Position numbers and translations under genes: made by a program. DNA of 64,000 nt from Vallitalea longa (lineage in GTDB: Bacteria > Bacillota > Clostridia > Lachnospirales > Vallitaleaceae). Below, piece by piece: positions 26,777-36,781 of this stretch. Within the stretch, counting starts at the first letter, position 1. Each line of letters opens with the position of its first letter. Under the pieces are notes generated by a model. That model searched no databases. It saw only the letters and a program-made list of their open reading frames with translations, and had not been told where the DNA came from. The DNA lies in contig NZ_BRLB01000001.1 of assembly GCF_027923465.1 (NCBI RefSeq), positions 868,001 through 932,000 on the forward strand. The letters are read 5' to 3'.

Positions 26777-28321
26777 ATGGGGTATACAAAATATGATTTA
26801 GATAGGTTGAATGATACAGAAAAAGATTTAAAAAGAATAACAGAAAATATAGACAGTAAATTTGATGAATTCAAAGAGATTAATAATACCATTGACATTG
26901 ATATTAAATTAAGAGACAATATATATGATCAATTTAAAGATTTGATGAAAGACTTTGAATATCTTGTTGAACGAACATACAACGCAGATAAACTTATTAA
27001 TTCCGCTATATTTGAATATAGTAACGGTGAACAGAAAATCAGTACTCTATTTAATGGATTTGTAGATATAGCCAATATGTTTCATGATGAAAATAAAGCT
27101 CAAACCCAATCTGCTAAAACAAGTATAACTGGTATCAATATTATACAAAAATGGTTTAAAGGACTTAAAGATTATTTCAAAAGTAAAATAAATCATATAA
27201 AGAACTTTTTGGATGTAAAAGAAGTTTATGTAAACAATAAAGATTATTTTAAAACAAAAAATAATAAAAAAAATAGTGATATCAAAATAGGTTATTTATC
27301 AATATCCGGGAACAACTTTGAATATACTAGCCAAGAGAGAATTAAACAAATACAGCAGTTTATTAAAAATAAAGGGATAAACATTGACGTAACAGGAGAA
27401 TTGGATAGAGCTACATTACAAGCTTCACTGATGGTTGGAATTGATGAATTAAAAGATAATGGGTTTATTCAAGAAGATAATTTTTTTAGATATGATATGC
27501 TTAATTTTCACTCATACATACAGAATAATCGTATTATGTATGTTAACCCTAGTGGACATGATAATGATAGAGTTAGCAATGAGGGTTCTAGTGAAGATGG
27601 ATTTGATTTATTTAACATTGACCCTAAAGATGTAACAAGAAATGTTTCAAAATGGTTAATAGGAAATCCAGTCAATGTATTTATAACTCAGCACCCATAC
27701 TTAATGGAATCCCTTACAAAAGTACCAGTCACAGATATATTTTATGCAGCAGGATTTGTCATGGATGATAATGGTGTTTACCATGCACGACAAGATGCTT
27801 TACAGCAAATTGGTGGATACAATGATTTTTATGACATAGTTTTCGATTATGCAACTAGCATGAAAAAAGAAAGATTTGAGTTTAGTTCAGGAAAAAGAGA
27901 CTATGTTATTTGGACCTGGAAAGGTGATTACTTAAACTTAGGTTCAGGAGCAGAATTAGGTATATATTCACATGATTCAGGTATTGCTAGCATAGTTGAT
28001 GTTACAAGCCCTATTGATGATCATTGGTTAGTAGATACAAGTCTTGCAATGCCTATGACATTAACTTTAAAAGATAAGAATGACAATATTATTGCTGATT
28101 ACAATCCTGGAAAAGATAATCCGCAATGGTGGATAACAGCCTTTAATCCGTATGAGCAAAATGTTAACGCTAGTAATTTGACTGTCACGTATACTATTGA
28201 TTTTACAGGTAATAAGACTATGTTCGATGATTTTATTACATCTGATGATTATTTACAGCATAGTGATTCTTGGTCAAGTGCAGAGAATAACAAATATTTA
28301 ATGACGTATGAATTCAAATAA
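26777..28321 (+). CDS. Candidate type VII-like effector: coiled coil plus DUF4474-like domain
   Basis: 514 residues with AAAGGAG seven bases before the ATG and no signal peptide. Residues 1-110 are a helical, charged pair of coils of the WXG100/LXG sort (YDLDRLNDTEKDLKRITENI). Residues 175-225 resemble a peptidoglycan-binding module (RIKQIQQFIKNKGINIDVTG). Residues 310-514 match DUF4474 (VTDIFYAAGFVMDDNGVYHA, YVIWTWKGDYLNLGSGAELG). Such proteins are found exported in Firmicutes. A small lipoprotein gene follows by 50 bases and may be its immunity partner. No EssC or other secretion gene is in the window, so export is an inference. Confidence 0.7.
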   Translation: MGYTKYDLDRLNDTEKDLKRITENIDSKFDEFKEINNTIDIDIKLRDNIYDQFKDLMKDFEYLVERTYNADKLINSAIFEYSNGEQKISTLFNGFVDIANMFHDENKAQTQSAKTSITGINIIQKWFKGLKDYFKSKINHIKNFLDVKEVYVNNKDYFKTKNNKKNSDIKIGYLSISGNNFEYTSQERIKQIQQFIKNKGINIDVTGELDRATLQASLMVGIDELKDNGFIQEDNFFRYDMLNFHSYIQNNRIMYVNPSGHDNDRVSNEGSSEDGFDLFNIDPKDVTRNVSKWLIGNPVNVFITQHPYLMESLTKVPVTDIFYAAGFVMDDNGVYHARQDALQQIGGYNDFYDIVFDYATSMKKERFEFSSGKRDYVIWTWKGDYLNLGSGAELGIYSHDSGIASIVDVTSPIDDHWLVDTSLAMPMTLTLKDKNDNIIADYNPGKDNPQWWITAFNPYEQNVNASNLTVTYTIDFTGNKTMFDDFITSDDYLQHSDSWSSAENNKYLMTYEFK

Positions 28322-28371
28322 AATGGTATAGTAGTATAATTTTGTCATGAATAATAAGTGAGGTAAAAATT

Positions 28372-28920
28372 ATGAAGAGATATATTCGTTTACTCTTTTT
28401 AGTAGTAATTGTCTTTATTTTAAGTTCGTGTTTTGGCGGTTCAAGAACTAAAATGCTTAATAAATCATCTGATGAAGAAATTGCAAATGAAAAACTGATC
28501 AACATAATTAATTATATTGAAAACAAGGATGAAGAAGCACTAAAAGCTATGTTTTCTAAAAGAGCAATAGATGAATCAGGAGATTTTAGTGAGAATGCAG
28601 ATTTACTTTTTGACTTCTATGAAGGTGTAATGATTTCATGGGAAAAAAGTAGTGGTCCTCACGTTAGTGAATCTACTAATTATGGTGAAGTTATTAAAGA
28701 AGTGGATTCATACTACCATGTCGAAACGGATAAGGAGACATACTTTTTCTTAATAAATGATTTCCCAATAGATGATTCTAATGTTGACAATGAAGGTGTG
28801 AATATGCTATTAGTCGTATTAGCTGAGGATCGTTTAGATATCTATGATAAAGAGAATGAAATATTATTTAAAGATGGTAAAGCAATAACACCACCAGGTA
28901 TATATTTACCAATAAGGTAA
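28372..28920 (+). CDS. DUF5104-like lipoprotein, possible immunity protein
   Basis: 182 residues with a lipoprotein signal ending LSSC at residue 20. The mature part (SDEEIANEKLINIINYIENK, DEEALKAMFSKRAID, DLLFDFYEGVMISWEKSSGP) is typical of the DUF5104 family, which is common in Lachnospirales beside secreted-toxin genes. It follows the DUF4474-like gene by 50 bases on the same strand, with GAGG before the ATG. The immunity role is inferred from the pairing alone. Confidence 0.7.
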   Translation: MKRYIRLLFLVVIVFILSSCFGGSRTKMLNKSSDEEIANEKLINIINYIENKDEEALKAMFSKRAIDESGDFSENADLLFDFYEGVMISWEKSSGPHVSESTNYGEVIKEVDSYYHVETDKETYFFLINDFPIDDSNVDNEGVNMLLVVLAEDRLDIYDKENEILFKDGKAITPPGIYLPIR

Positions 28921-29374
28921 ATTATAAGATTTTTTTCTAAAATTTTAGGGTTGAACAATCCTACCCAGTGCCTAACAAATCAAACCCATTATTATAAGTA
29001 AACATAAGGACAGGTAATTTGTCCCAATAAGCCTATATTCAAACATAAGTAACGGTTCATTTTATATATAATCATACAAAAATATATTAACCCTAAAGAT
29101 GTAGTGGTCAAGCTTTTTTGTAACATTAATGGATTTTTAATAACTTCTTTTAAAAAAAGTTAATTCATTGTTATAAGAGTGTGGGCATTTATAACTATAA
29201 AATAAATATGGCTAATTACCACTTGTTTAAGATAGGGATAAATTCTCTCTTTTTTCCTATATATGGTAATTATTGTTAGTGTGTTTTATAAAATAAAAGG
29301 AATCTCTTCTTATCCAATCGCTAAGAAGAGATTCCCTTCTAAATATATATGTTCAATTATTGAAGGAAATTACC
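28921..29374. other. 454-base intergenic region
   Basis: It contains a weak hairpin TAGGGTT/AATCCTA near 28947-28964 just past the lipoprotein and a strong terminator for the convergent chitinase gene at 29299-29335. Nothing else was recognised. Confidence 0.5.
29290..29336 (-). terminator. Intrinsic terminator of the chitinase gene
   Basis: A perfect 14-bp stem GGAATCTCTTCTTA / TAAGAAGAGATTCC with a 9-base loop is followed on the minus strand by TTTTATTTTA. Confidence 0.9.
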
Positions 29375-31972
29375 TTATTGTCCAATCAACCCATCATATA
29401 ATAAGTTAACCAACTCTCCAGTACCACCTTTATTAGTCCCCGTAGACGGTACATAATCTCCCGAAGCTTCCCAGAACATGATACCTCCATAATTATTATT
29501 AATTACATAATCAATTTTTTCCTGTAGAGATATGAGATCTTCATAAGTATACATTTCACCTTTAGTCTCACTATACAGATATGGAACTTTTGAAACTGGG
29601 TCACGATATTTCTGGAATGAACTATCCTGCTCTTTTGATTTCACATTATAATATGGATTATTTCCAGCCCATCTGCCTCCATCCCATATACCATGAGCTC
29701 CATAGGTATCTGTATGATTCTTGCCCGAACATGTTGCATACAATCCTGGCAAACTACTTATTGGACCATTATTCTGCACTTTAGCCCATCCTCTAGAATA
29801 AAAAGGTGAACTCAAAACCAATTTATCTGATTCTACACCATATGATTTCAGACACTCTAGTGCTTGATGAATAGAATATTTTTTCATCAACTCCACATTG
29901 GCTTCTACTTCTACAGGATCAGTATATAATGACTGGAAATACGCTCTGTATGCATTCTCTGAATCTTGATTGAAATATAAGGGTGATTGATGACCTGTAA
30001 TTCCTTCAAATGCACCATGCATATCAAAAGTCATTACATTAATGAAATCAACATATTGCGAATATAGATTAGGCTCTGTCTGCTGTATTTTATCCACTCC
30101 CGCTCCAACAGCGGTTGTAAGATAATAATATCTATCATCTGCTGCACCAGCTTGGTCAAGTGTCTCCCTCATTTGCTGTAAAAGCAGAGTAAATGTCTGT
30201 TTTTCATCTGGTGTAGCATAAGGTGTACCTAGATCATTAGGATTATCAACTGTATCACCTAAGCGATAAAAAGCAGGATACTCCCAATCGATATCAACAC
30301 CATCAAAATTCCACTCTCTCAAAAAATCCACTACACTATTAGCAAACTTAACCCTCGATGCAGATGTAGCTGCTATATTATGAAATTCAGCAGACCTAGA
30401 CCATCCTCCTACAGAGATTAGAATGTTGGTATTGGGATGCTGTTGTTTCAATTTCTTAAATTGACCTAAACACCCCTTAAAAGGTGAATCCCATGGTTCG
30501 CCAAAAGAAATGCCTGTTGCTGCCCATTCGTCAAATAAGGCTATTTCACCATTTTTGATATCTGCAAAAGCATAATTGATATGAGTCACTTTATCCCAAG
30601 GCAAATCAGATGGTGCATATTGGTTATGACCCGAATAAGCTGCCCATTCTGGATAATAGGCAATTATCCTCTTCCCTGCTGGAGGTGGTGTTGGTGTAGG
30701 ATTAATAATTCCTAGAGCACCAAAATAATTAGAATAGAATGTAGAGAAATCATAATTATTATAAGCATCCCAGTTGATAGACCAAGTCATTATACCTCTC
30801 AAATCAGGATAACCATCTACCTTTTGAAGCTGATATTGTCCATTAAACGACTGACCTTTAATGATATAATCAAGAGCTTTTTCCATTTCAGTAGTATTAA
30901 TGTATCCTCCACCTGCCGCATTACTACATGCAGGAAGGCCAATAGCTATCTGGTCTTGTCTTAATGGTGGAAATACACTATCAGGATTGTTGCCTACTGG
31001 GAAACCTCTTAATAACATTTCAGCCATAGCTACTTGAAAATCAGCAGTTCCTTGAGTATATGACATACCATCAAGTGCAACCATAGAACCCGAATTATAA
31101 TGTTGTACATGAATATAATCAAGTTCATTCCTAAGAGCATATATAACTGGTAGATATGCTCCCCAAGATCCGCCATAAGTACTGTAACCACCTTGAACAT
31201 AAGCTGTCTCAGGAGCCATAGTCAAAACAAAATCATTACCAAAATGATTTCTTATTTCTGTAATAGCATCAATTAGATTAACTACTTTAGCAGTTGTTGG
31301 ATTAGTAAAATCCGTATCACCTGAATCTAGAGATAGAGAACTACCCTCTAGGTCAATATCAATGCCATCAAATCCATAAGTTTCAATAATATTAATCATA
31401 GTTGTTACAAAAGTTTGCTTAGCATTATTATCAGATAGAATAACTGTACCGTTACTTCCTCCTATGGAAATCAGTACTTTAGTTCCCCTCGCCTTCAATT
31501 TTTCTATATCTGATATAAACTCTGCATCAGTAGCATTAAACGGTGAAAAAGCCATTGTATATGTATCCCCTACTGGTTCTGCAAATGCTACATTGACTAC
31601 ATTAAAATCCGCAGATACATCTTTTAACCTTATCACTGTTGAACCATTATCAAAATTATGCCAATATCCTACAACAACTCTCTCTAAATCATTAGGTCCC
31701 TGACCTGGATCGGGATCTGGACCAGGACCTGGACCTGGATCTGTAGTTGGTAACCAAAGTGCCAAAACATTAGGTGGTTCCCATCCTGCTAGAGAGGTAT
31801 GAGGTTGCCTGCACTCATAAACAGTACCGTCATAAGTAACTAAATCTCCCGTGTTATAACTAACCCCAACCTGCCATTCATTAATTTCTTGCGCTTGTAA
31901 ACTAGTAAATGAAATTGTAGTAACAAGTAATACTGCTGTCAAAATCAACGTTAGAAAATGGTGTTTCTTCAT
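29375..31972 (-). CDS. Secreted bimodular chitinase with two GH18 domains and a CBM5/12
   Basis: 865 residues. A signal peptide (1-27) is followed by a CBM5/12 chitin-binding module (NEWQVGVSYNTGDLVTYDGT, YECRQPHTSLAGWEPP) and a Gly-Pro-Asp linker. GH18 domain A spans about 97-420, with the catalytic DxxDxDxE in YGFDGIDIDLEG near residue 200. A Pro-Thr linker leads to GH18 domain B (about 436-860), with NFDGVDIDWEYP near residue 560 and a chitinase insertion domain. Both Glu acid catalysts are present, so both domains should be active. Domain A resembles the exo-acting ChiD-like type and domain B the ChiA-like type, so one enzyme may combine two cutting modes. GAGGAGG precedes the start. Confidence 0.95.
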   Translation of the reverse strand: MKKHHFLTLILTAVLLVTTISFTSLQAQEINEWQVGVSYNTGDLVTYDGTVYECRQPHTSLAGWEPPNVLALWLPTTDPGPGPGPDPDPGQGPNDLERVVVGYWHNFDNGSTVIRLKDVSADFNVVNVAFAEPVGDTYTMAFSPFNATDAEFISDIEKLKARGTKVLISIGGSNGTVILSDNNAKQTFVTTMINIIETYGFDGIDIDLEGSSLSLDSGDTDFTNPTTAKVVNLIDAITEIRNHFGNDFVLTMAPETAYVQGGYSTYGGSWGAYLPVIYALRNELDYIHVQHYNSGSMVALDGMSYTQGTADFQVAMAEMLLRGFPVGNNPDSVFPPLRQDQIAIGLPACSNAAGGGYINTTEMEKALDYIIKGQSFNGQYQLQKVDGYPDLRGIMTWSINWDAYNNYDFSTFYSNYFGALGIINPTPTPPPAGKRIIAYYPEWAAYSGHNQYAPSDLPWDKVTHINYAFADIKNGEIALFDEWAATGISFGEPWDSPFKGCLGQFKKLKQQHPNTNILISVGGWSRSAEFHNIAATSASRVKFANSVVDFLREWNFDGVDIDWEYPAFYRLGDTVDNPNDLGTPYATPDEKQTFTLLLQQMRETLDQAGAADDRYYYLTTAVGAGVDKIQQTEPNLYSQYVDFINVMTFDMHGAFEGITGHQSPLYFNQDSENAYRAYFQSLYTDPVEVEANVELMKKYSIHQALECLKSYGVESDKLVLSSPFYSRGWAKVQNNGPISSLPGLYATCSGKNHTDTYGAHGIWDGGRWAGNNPYYNVKSKEQDSSFQKYRDPVSKVPYLYSETKGEMYTYEDLISLQEKIDYVINNNYGGIMFWEASGDYVPSTGTNKGGTGELVNLLYDGLIGQ

Positions 31973-32429
31973 GATAAATCATCCTCCTCTTTTTTTTGAT
32001 TATGTTTATTAAAATGTCTGTATATAAGCCCGTTATGTTATATTGACATGTTTTAATATAAGCATTTTTTAATAGATGATTACCAAAAAACAAAAGGAAT
32101 ATATGTTGGATAAACTAACATAAATAATAAAATATTATTATGATTAATAAGATAATATCTAGATGAGTAAATTTTTTCCAATTTCGTTATATAAATATTA
32201 TCATAGCATGTATATAAATACTATAAGATAATCTTGTTCTTTCTTGAACAATATTGTCCATCTTATCAACTTCACTTATTTAGATATTATTCCATTTATA
32301 CATAAGAATAAAAGAGGCTACGCCTTATTAGATTTTGAAGGAAAATGGTAATTTAATTTAATAAAAAAAGGTAGAATAATGTTTTATTTATTAAAACAAT
32401 CCTACCTAATATAATGATTCTACTGTGAT
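31973..32429. other. 457-base intergenic region
   Basis: It contains the chitinase promoter region (AT-rich, no clear box recognised) and the terminator of the symporter gene at 32362-32407. Nothing else was recognised. Confidence 0.45.
32362..32407 (-). terminator. Intrinsic terminator of the symporter gene
   Basis: AGGTAG...ATGTTTTA pairs with TAAAACAAT...CTACCT; on the minus strand a run of seven T follows. Confidence 0.8.
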
Positions 32430-33788
32430 TTATCTATTTTTGTTTATTTCCAGCTTCTTAAAATATTCTTTAGTTTCATAAGTTATGACACCGCTTAATC
32501 CAATAATACCAATAAGGTTAGGAATAGCCATTAATCCATTAACAATATCAGCTATTACCCATATCAAATCTAATTTAAGGAATGCACCAACAGCAACCAA
32601 ACATATGAAAATCAATTTATAAGGCACAATACCTTTTACTCCGAAAAGATATTCTGTACATCTTTCTCCATAATAATTCCATCCTAATATTGTTGTAAAA
32701 GCAAAGAAAATAAGTCCAATAGTTAAAATGAATTCTCCTCCTGCTATAGGCAGACCTTGTTCAAATGCCAGATTAGTCATCTCTGCTCCTTCAAACTCAG
32801 ACTTAAACGCACCTGTCATAACCAAAGATATACCTGTCATTGTACATATTATTATAGTATCAAAGAAAGTACCTGTCATAGAGATTAATCCTTGCTTGAC
32901 ACAAGAGTCAGTTTTGGCAGCAGCCGCTGCTATAGGAGCGGAACCAAGTCCTGATTCATTGGAAAATACTCCTCTTGATATACCGTTTTGTATTGCTTTC
33001 TTCACTGTTGCACCCAAAAAGCCACCCATTGCAGCCACAGGCGTAAAAGCACTCTTAATGATTAGTGAAACCGCATCAGGTACCGCCTGTATATTAAATA
33101 CGATTATTGAAAGAGATGCAACGATGTATAGAACAGCCATAAAAGGAACAACAAATTCACATACACCAGATATGCTTTTGATTCCACCTAGAGTAACAAG
33201 AGTTACAAGTATAGTTAATATTACAGCCGTTACTGCTATAGGTACATTAAATGTTAACTTTACAGCAGTAGTTATAGAATTGATCTGTGTAAAAGTACCT
33301 ATACCGAAAAAAGCAACTCCAATACCGAATATAGCAAACATCTTAGCTAGAAATTTACTCCCGAGTCCTTTTTCTATGTAATACATAGGTCCACCAGACA
33401 TTTGACCATTTTTATCTACCACTCTGTATTTAACAGCTAATAAAGATTCCGAGTATTTAGTAGCCATACCAAAAAAAGCAGCAATCCACATCCAGAAAAG
33501 TGCTCCTGGTCCACCTGCTTTCATTGCAGTGGCGACACCAACAATATTACCAGTACCTATTGTTGCAGCTAAAGCAGTACACAGAGCCGCAAAACTTGAA
33601 ATATCTCCTTTGGCTTTATTGTCCTTATCCTTTTTAAATAAATATTTTAAAGCAAGAGGCAACTTGAAAATCTGTATAAGTCGTAGTCTAATAGTTAGGT
33701 AAATTCCTGTTCCAACTAGTAATATAAGTAATGGTGGTCCCCATACCACATCATCAATTTTTTTAAATATCTCAATCATCGTATCCAT
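32430..33788 (-). CDS. Alanine/glycine:cation symporter (AGCS family)
   Basis: 452 residues with about eleven membrane helices. The AGCS signature is present (AATIGTGNIVGVATAMKAGG, PGALFWMWIAAFFGMATKYS), as are GGPMYYIEKGLGSKFLA and SNESGLGSAPIAAAAA. It imports alanine or glycine with Na+ or H+. GGAGG is nine bases before the ATG. A glycine riboswitch with a terminator lies 290-475 bases upstream, so glycine is the likely substrate and signal. No gene lies between the riboswitch and this one. Confidence 0.95.
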   Translation of the reverse strand: MDTMIEIFKKIDDVVWGPPLLILLVGTGIYLTIRLRLIQIFKLPLALKYLFKKDKDNKAKGDISSFAALCTALAATIGTGNIVGVATAMKAGGPGALFWMWIAAFFGMATKYSESLLAVKYRVVDKNGQMSGGPMYYIEKGLGSKFLAKMFAIFGIGVAFFGIGTFTQINSITTAVKLTFNVPIAVTAVILTILVTLVTLGGIKSISGVCEFVVPFMAVLYIVASLSIIVFNIQAVPDAVSLIIKSAFTPVAAMGGFLGATVKKAIQNGISRGVFSNESGLGSAPIAAAAAKTDSCVKQGLISMTGTFFDTIIICTMTGISLVMTGAFKSEFEGAEMTNLAFEQGLPIAGGEFILTIGLIFFAFTTILGWNYYGERCTEYLFGVKGIVPYKLIFICLVAVGAFLKLDLIWVIADIVNGLMAIPNLIGIIGLSGVITYETKEYFKKLEINKNR

Positions 33789-34067
33789 CCATATTATCCT
33801 CCGTCCATATAATTTATGTCTTGATATAGTAAAATATAGTTGTTTCTTCTATCTTTTTATTTTGCAAACCTATAACCCTTCAATTAATTGTACTAAATAA
33901 AAGGTTAGAAAGTTGAGCTAATAAAAAAATAAGCTGTACCATTATGGATCTACCTATTGACTAGTCATAACTTTCAATAACCTATTGAAATTTCTTTAGA
34001 ATAGATTTCTAAAAATAAATGACTAATAAATAAGTAAATGCATCATAGGACAGCAAAAATAAATAAA

Positions 34068-34097
34068 TATCAAAAAAGTCAAATCATATGATTTGAC
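34068..34097 (-). terminator. Riboswitch-linked terminator
   Basis: The 20-base perfect palindrome GTCAAATCATATGATTTGAC is followed on the minus strand by TTTTTT. It lies just past the aptamer and is the likely expression platform. Confidence 0.8.
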
Positions 34098-34130
34098 CTC
34101 TGGTTTGTAAATATATTCTATAATGAATAT

Positions 34131-34262
34131 ATCCTCTGTCCTTTTACCTGAGAGTTTCACTAATTGTATCAATTAGTTTTCCCCTTCGGTGCTCTTTTAG
34201 AGTCTCTCCAGAGGTTCGTCCAAATGCGGTTGATTAACTTCCGCAATCTTCATCCGAACATA
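34131..34262 (-). ncRNA. Glycine riboswitch
   Basis: Minus-strand landmarks of the gcvT-type aptamer are all present in order: CCTCTGGAGAGACTC, AAAGAGCACCGAAGGGG, a variable P3 hairpin ACTAATTG/CAATTAGT, AACTCTCAGGTAAAAGG and ACAGAGG. The preceding stretch (GGATGAAGATTGCGG ... CCGCATTTGG) forms a hairpin, possibly a ghost of the tandem aptamer. Glycine riboswitches ahead of AGCS symporters generally limit glycine uptake or respond to glycine excess. Confidence 0.93.
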
Positions 34263-34340
34263 TTAAATTTTTCGTACTAGTATATTATAACAGTATTTAT
34301 GAATTTGTAAATAATTAATTTTTAACAATTATTTCATTAA

Positions 34341-34997
34341 CTAACTATTAGTTTTTATATATGTCATTAATATCTGTACACAAACAGCCAATACGAAAGA
34401 ACATACTGCTGTTACTGGTTTGATGAAAGATCCTTTTATATTAATTGTTTTGCCATTCTTTTCAGCTCTTACTACTAACATTATAATTACCGCATTAATT
34501 AGGTTATTTATTATTAAGAAATTAAGTATGTATTCTTTTGGTCCTTTTTCAATCATTCTTGCTGGAATATTAATATTATATAGTATTACTGCATCTATAA
34601 AATATATAATTCTCCAAGAAAAACCTGTTATAAGTGCACTAGTAAATCCTATCTCCCTATTTTTCTTAACACTCCATGATACTAAAGCCATAACACTAAG
34701 TCCTTCAAGAACTATTGCAAATGCTGGATTAATAACTTTCACAGGATGAGAAATAGGCATAAATAAATTGACTAATTTTATAGTACCCGCTATCAAGCTT
34801 GAATAAAAAATTACAGAAACATTGTTGCTCTGCTTATACGCCTTACGCAAAATAACATATCCTATGGGAAACATAATGCATCCACTTATACCAATGGTAC
34901 TTAAATTCAACAAGTATCCTAGCGTCGCTTCAGCAATACCCCATATTCCTCCAAAAAATAAAGCATAGATTAATGTGCTTTTTGCTCGGCTTTTCAT
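34341..34997 (-). CDS. Hypothetical integral membrane protein
   Basis: 218 residues from the ATG at 34997, where GGAGGGTG lies six bases upstream. There are about six membrane helices (YALFFGGIWGIAEATLGYLL at the start, AVCSFVLAVCVQILMTYI at the end). The opening looks like small-molecule uptake S-components (ECF type), but I cannot place it in a named family. It lies upstream of the riboswitch on the same strand and has its own start site. Confidence 0.65.
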   Translation of the reverse strand: MKSRAKSTLIYALFFGGIWGIAEATLGYLLNLSTIGISGCIMFPIGYVILRKAYKQSNNVSVIFYSSLIAGTIKLVNLFMPISHPVKVINPAFAIVLEGLSVMALVSWSVKKNREIGFTSALITGFSWRIIYFIDAVILYNINIPARMIEKGPKEYILNFLIINNLINAVIIMLVVRAEKNGKTINIKGSFIKPVTAVCSFVLAVCVQILMTYIKTNS

Positions 34998-35291
34998 AAT
35001 TAACACCCTCCAATAATTCATAATATAATACTAATTATAACACTTATATGTATATTATTCAATTTTTCAAATATACTAAATATATTAATTGTTTTGTTTT
35101 GAAATTACATTATTTTATTAATTTTAATATTATATATGCTTTTTTTAATAAATAAATCTATCAATACTACAAAAAAATATATACTATACCCATTAATTTT
35201 TATACTTATATCGTATACATATTACGTAATATACTATATAATGTAGATTATTATTTAACTCTATTCGGTATGTGAAAGGAATGTATTATTT

Positions 35292-35927
35292 ATGAACAAA
35301 CTCGATTTTATATATAATAGACATAGTGTGAGAAAATTTACTGATGAAAAAGTTGATATGGAAGATTTAAAGAATATATTGGATGCTTCTACACATTGTC
35401 CTTCTGCAAAGAATGTTCAGAATTGGCATTTTGTCATTGTTAAGAATATAGCTAAAATAAAAGAAATGGCAAAAGCTATAGAAAATAAGAACAAACTAAT
35501 AGCTGATAAATTACAAGATGAACAACAAAAAGTTAGTTTTACTAAATTTGTTAGATTCGCTACTCTTTTTCAGAATGCTCCTGTTGTAATACTTGTATAT
35601 GCAAGTTCGTATAAACCTAATGGTCTTGATGAATTAAGAGAAGCAAATGTATCGGAACAAGAAATTTACAATTTAATAGATATGTCACCTCAAATGCAAA
35701 GTATAGGTGCATTAATTGAAAATCTATCACTAGCTGCTACAGCAATGGGATATGGAACTTGCTGGATGACAAGCGGTAATTATGCGGCAAAAGAAATTTC
35801 TGATGCAATTGATTTCCAAAAAGAAGGATTCTCCCTTGCAGCTATTGTTCCTATTGGAGTACCTAGTCTTCCAATTAAAAGTCCAAGAAGAAAACCTGTT
35901 GAAGAGGTTCTATCAATAATTGAATAA
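35292..35927 (+). CDS. Nitroreductase-family flavoprotein
   Basis: 211 residues. The FMN site is typical: YNRHSVRKFTDEKVDMEDLK, CPSAKNVQNWHFVIV and GYGTCWMTSGNY. It probably reduces nitro groups or other small acceptors with NAD(P)H. The substrate is unknown. GTGAAAGGA lies upstream of the ATG. A candidate promoter TATACA-N17-TATAAT ends at 35242. The preceding 294 bases (34998-35291) are otherwise extremely AT-rich and empty. Confidence 0.9.
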   Translation: MNKLDFIYNRHSVRKFTDEKVDMEDLKNILDASTHCPSAKNVQNWHFVIVKNIAKIKEMAKAIENKNKLIADKLQDEQQKVSFTKFVRFATLFQNAPVVILVYASSYKPNGLDELREANVSEQEIYNLIDMSPQMQSIGALIENLSLAATAMGYGTCWMTSGNYAAKEISDAIDFQKEGFSLAAIVPIGVPSLPIKSPRRKPVEEVLSIIE

Positions 35928-35954
35928 AACAAATAAATAATTATCATCATATTT

Positions 35955-36004
35955 TCCCCTCGTATTAGACAGATGAATAGTTGTCTGTCTATTAAACGAA
36001 GGGA
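35955..36004. terminator. Bidirectional terminator
   Basis: TAGACAG/CTGTCTA inside an outer TCCCCTCGT/ACGAAGGGA stem lies between the convergent nitroreductase and acetyltransferase genes. Confidence 0.75.
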
Positions 36005-36017
36005 CATAGATTTTAGT

Positions 36018-36533
36018 CTAACGTTCAATATTATTATCTACACCATATACTTCACTATACAATTTATCCCTGACATTAAAAAATTCCTCTTCGCTAATTG
36101 CCAAAGGATAGGACATAATCAATAAAGGTACACTTTTTTTGTTATCATCAAATGCAGGTTGATAATATTCATAGTCGTTAAGATTAAATCCTTTTTTTGA
36201 ATAGAATTCTATTCTTTTCTCAGCTTCATGTGTGTTTGGTTGTTCAACTTCTAGTATTATATTATTTTGTTCATACTTATCTTGTATCTGTTGCACTAAT
36301 TTACTTCCAAGGCCCATGCCCCTGTATCTCTTATGGACTGCTAAGTGATCTATGTATATAAAATCATATAAATTCCACGAAGTATAGAACCCAATAATCT
36401 TATTATCATCATAATAGGGATTAACACTATATTTGCTATCTTTCATAATTTCCATCTGTTGCTTAAGTGTTCTTTGTTCATCTATAGGAAATGATTCACA
36501 ATATATATCCCATATCATCTCAAATTCCTTCAT
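36018..36533 (-). CDS. GNAT-family N-acetyltransferase
   Basis: 171 residues. It has a short GNAT fold: YDFIYIDHLAVHKRYRGMGL, GSKLVQQIQDKYEQ as the acetyl-CoA loop (R/Q-x-x-G-x-G/A variant RGMGLGS), then EAEKRIEFYSKKGFNL near the end. The substrate is unknown. GGAGAG precedes the ATG. It converges on the nitroreductase gene and ends near a terminator. Confidence 0.85.
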   Translation of the reverse strand: MKEFEMIWDIYCESFPIDEQRTLKQQMEIMKDSKYSVNPYYDDNKIIGFYTSWNLYDFIYIDHLAVHKRYRGMGLGSKLVQQIQDKYEQNNIILEVEQPNTHEAEKRIEFYSKKGFNLNDYEYYQPAFDDNKKSVPLLIMSYPLAISEEEFFNVRDKLYSEVYGVDNNIER

Positions 36534-36588
36534 CTAATATCTCTCCTAACAACATTTACAAACAACTATATTTCAAACACTAAAATTA

Positions 36589-36613
36589 ATGGTACCATCT
36601 AAGATGATACCAT
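36589..36613. repeat. 25-base inverted repeat upstream of the acetyltransferase gene
   Basis: ATGGTA-C-CATC and GATG-A-TACCAT form an 11-bp stem with one mismatch and a 3-base centre, 56 bases ahead of the acetyltransferase gene. It could be an operator or part of a terminator for the AraC-type gene. Confidence 0.45.
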
Positions 36614-36781
36614 ATAATACATTCTTTCTCCAGCTATTTATTAAATCAACTCTCCCCTTCATCATCCTGTGCAATTCAAATAATTAACCTGTATGATGAA
36701 AATTCCTACTAACTTCTTATTATAAAGTCTTCTACCATTGATTACACCTTCAATAAAGGTAAGTGAATCATATTATAATGA

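Larger units (their letters stand above)
33789..34340 (-). promoter_or_regulatory. Long leader region of the symporter gene
   Basis: 552 bases without a gene. It holds the glycine riboswitch (34131-34262), its terminator (34068-34097), and at about 33845-33882 a stretch resembling one ahead of the AraC-type gene (37737-37773). Confidence 0.6.
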
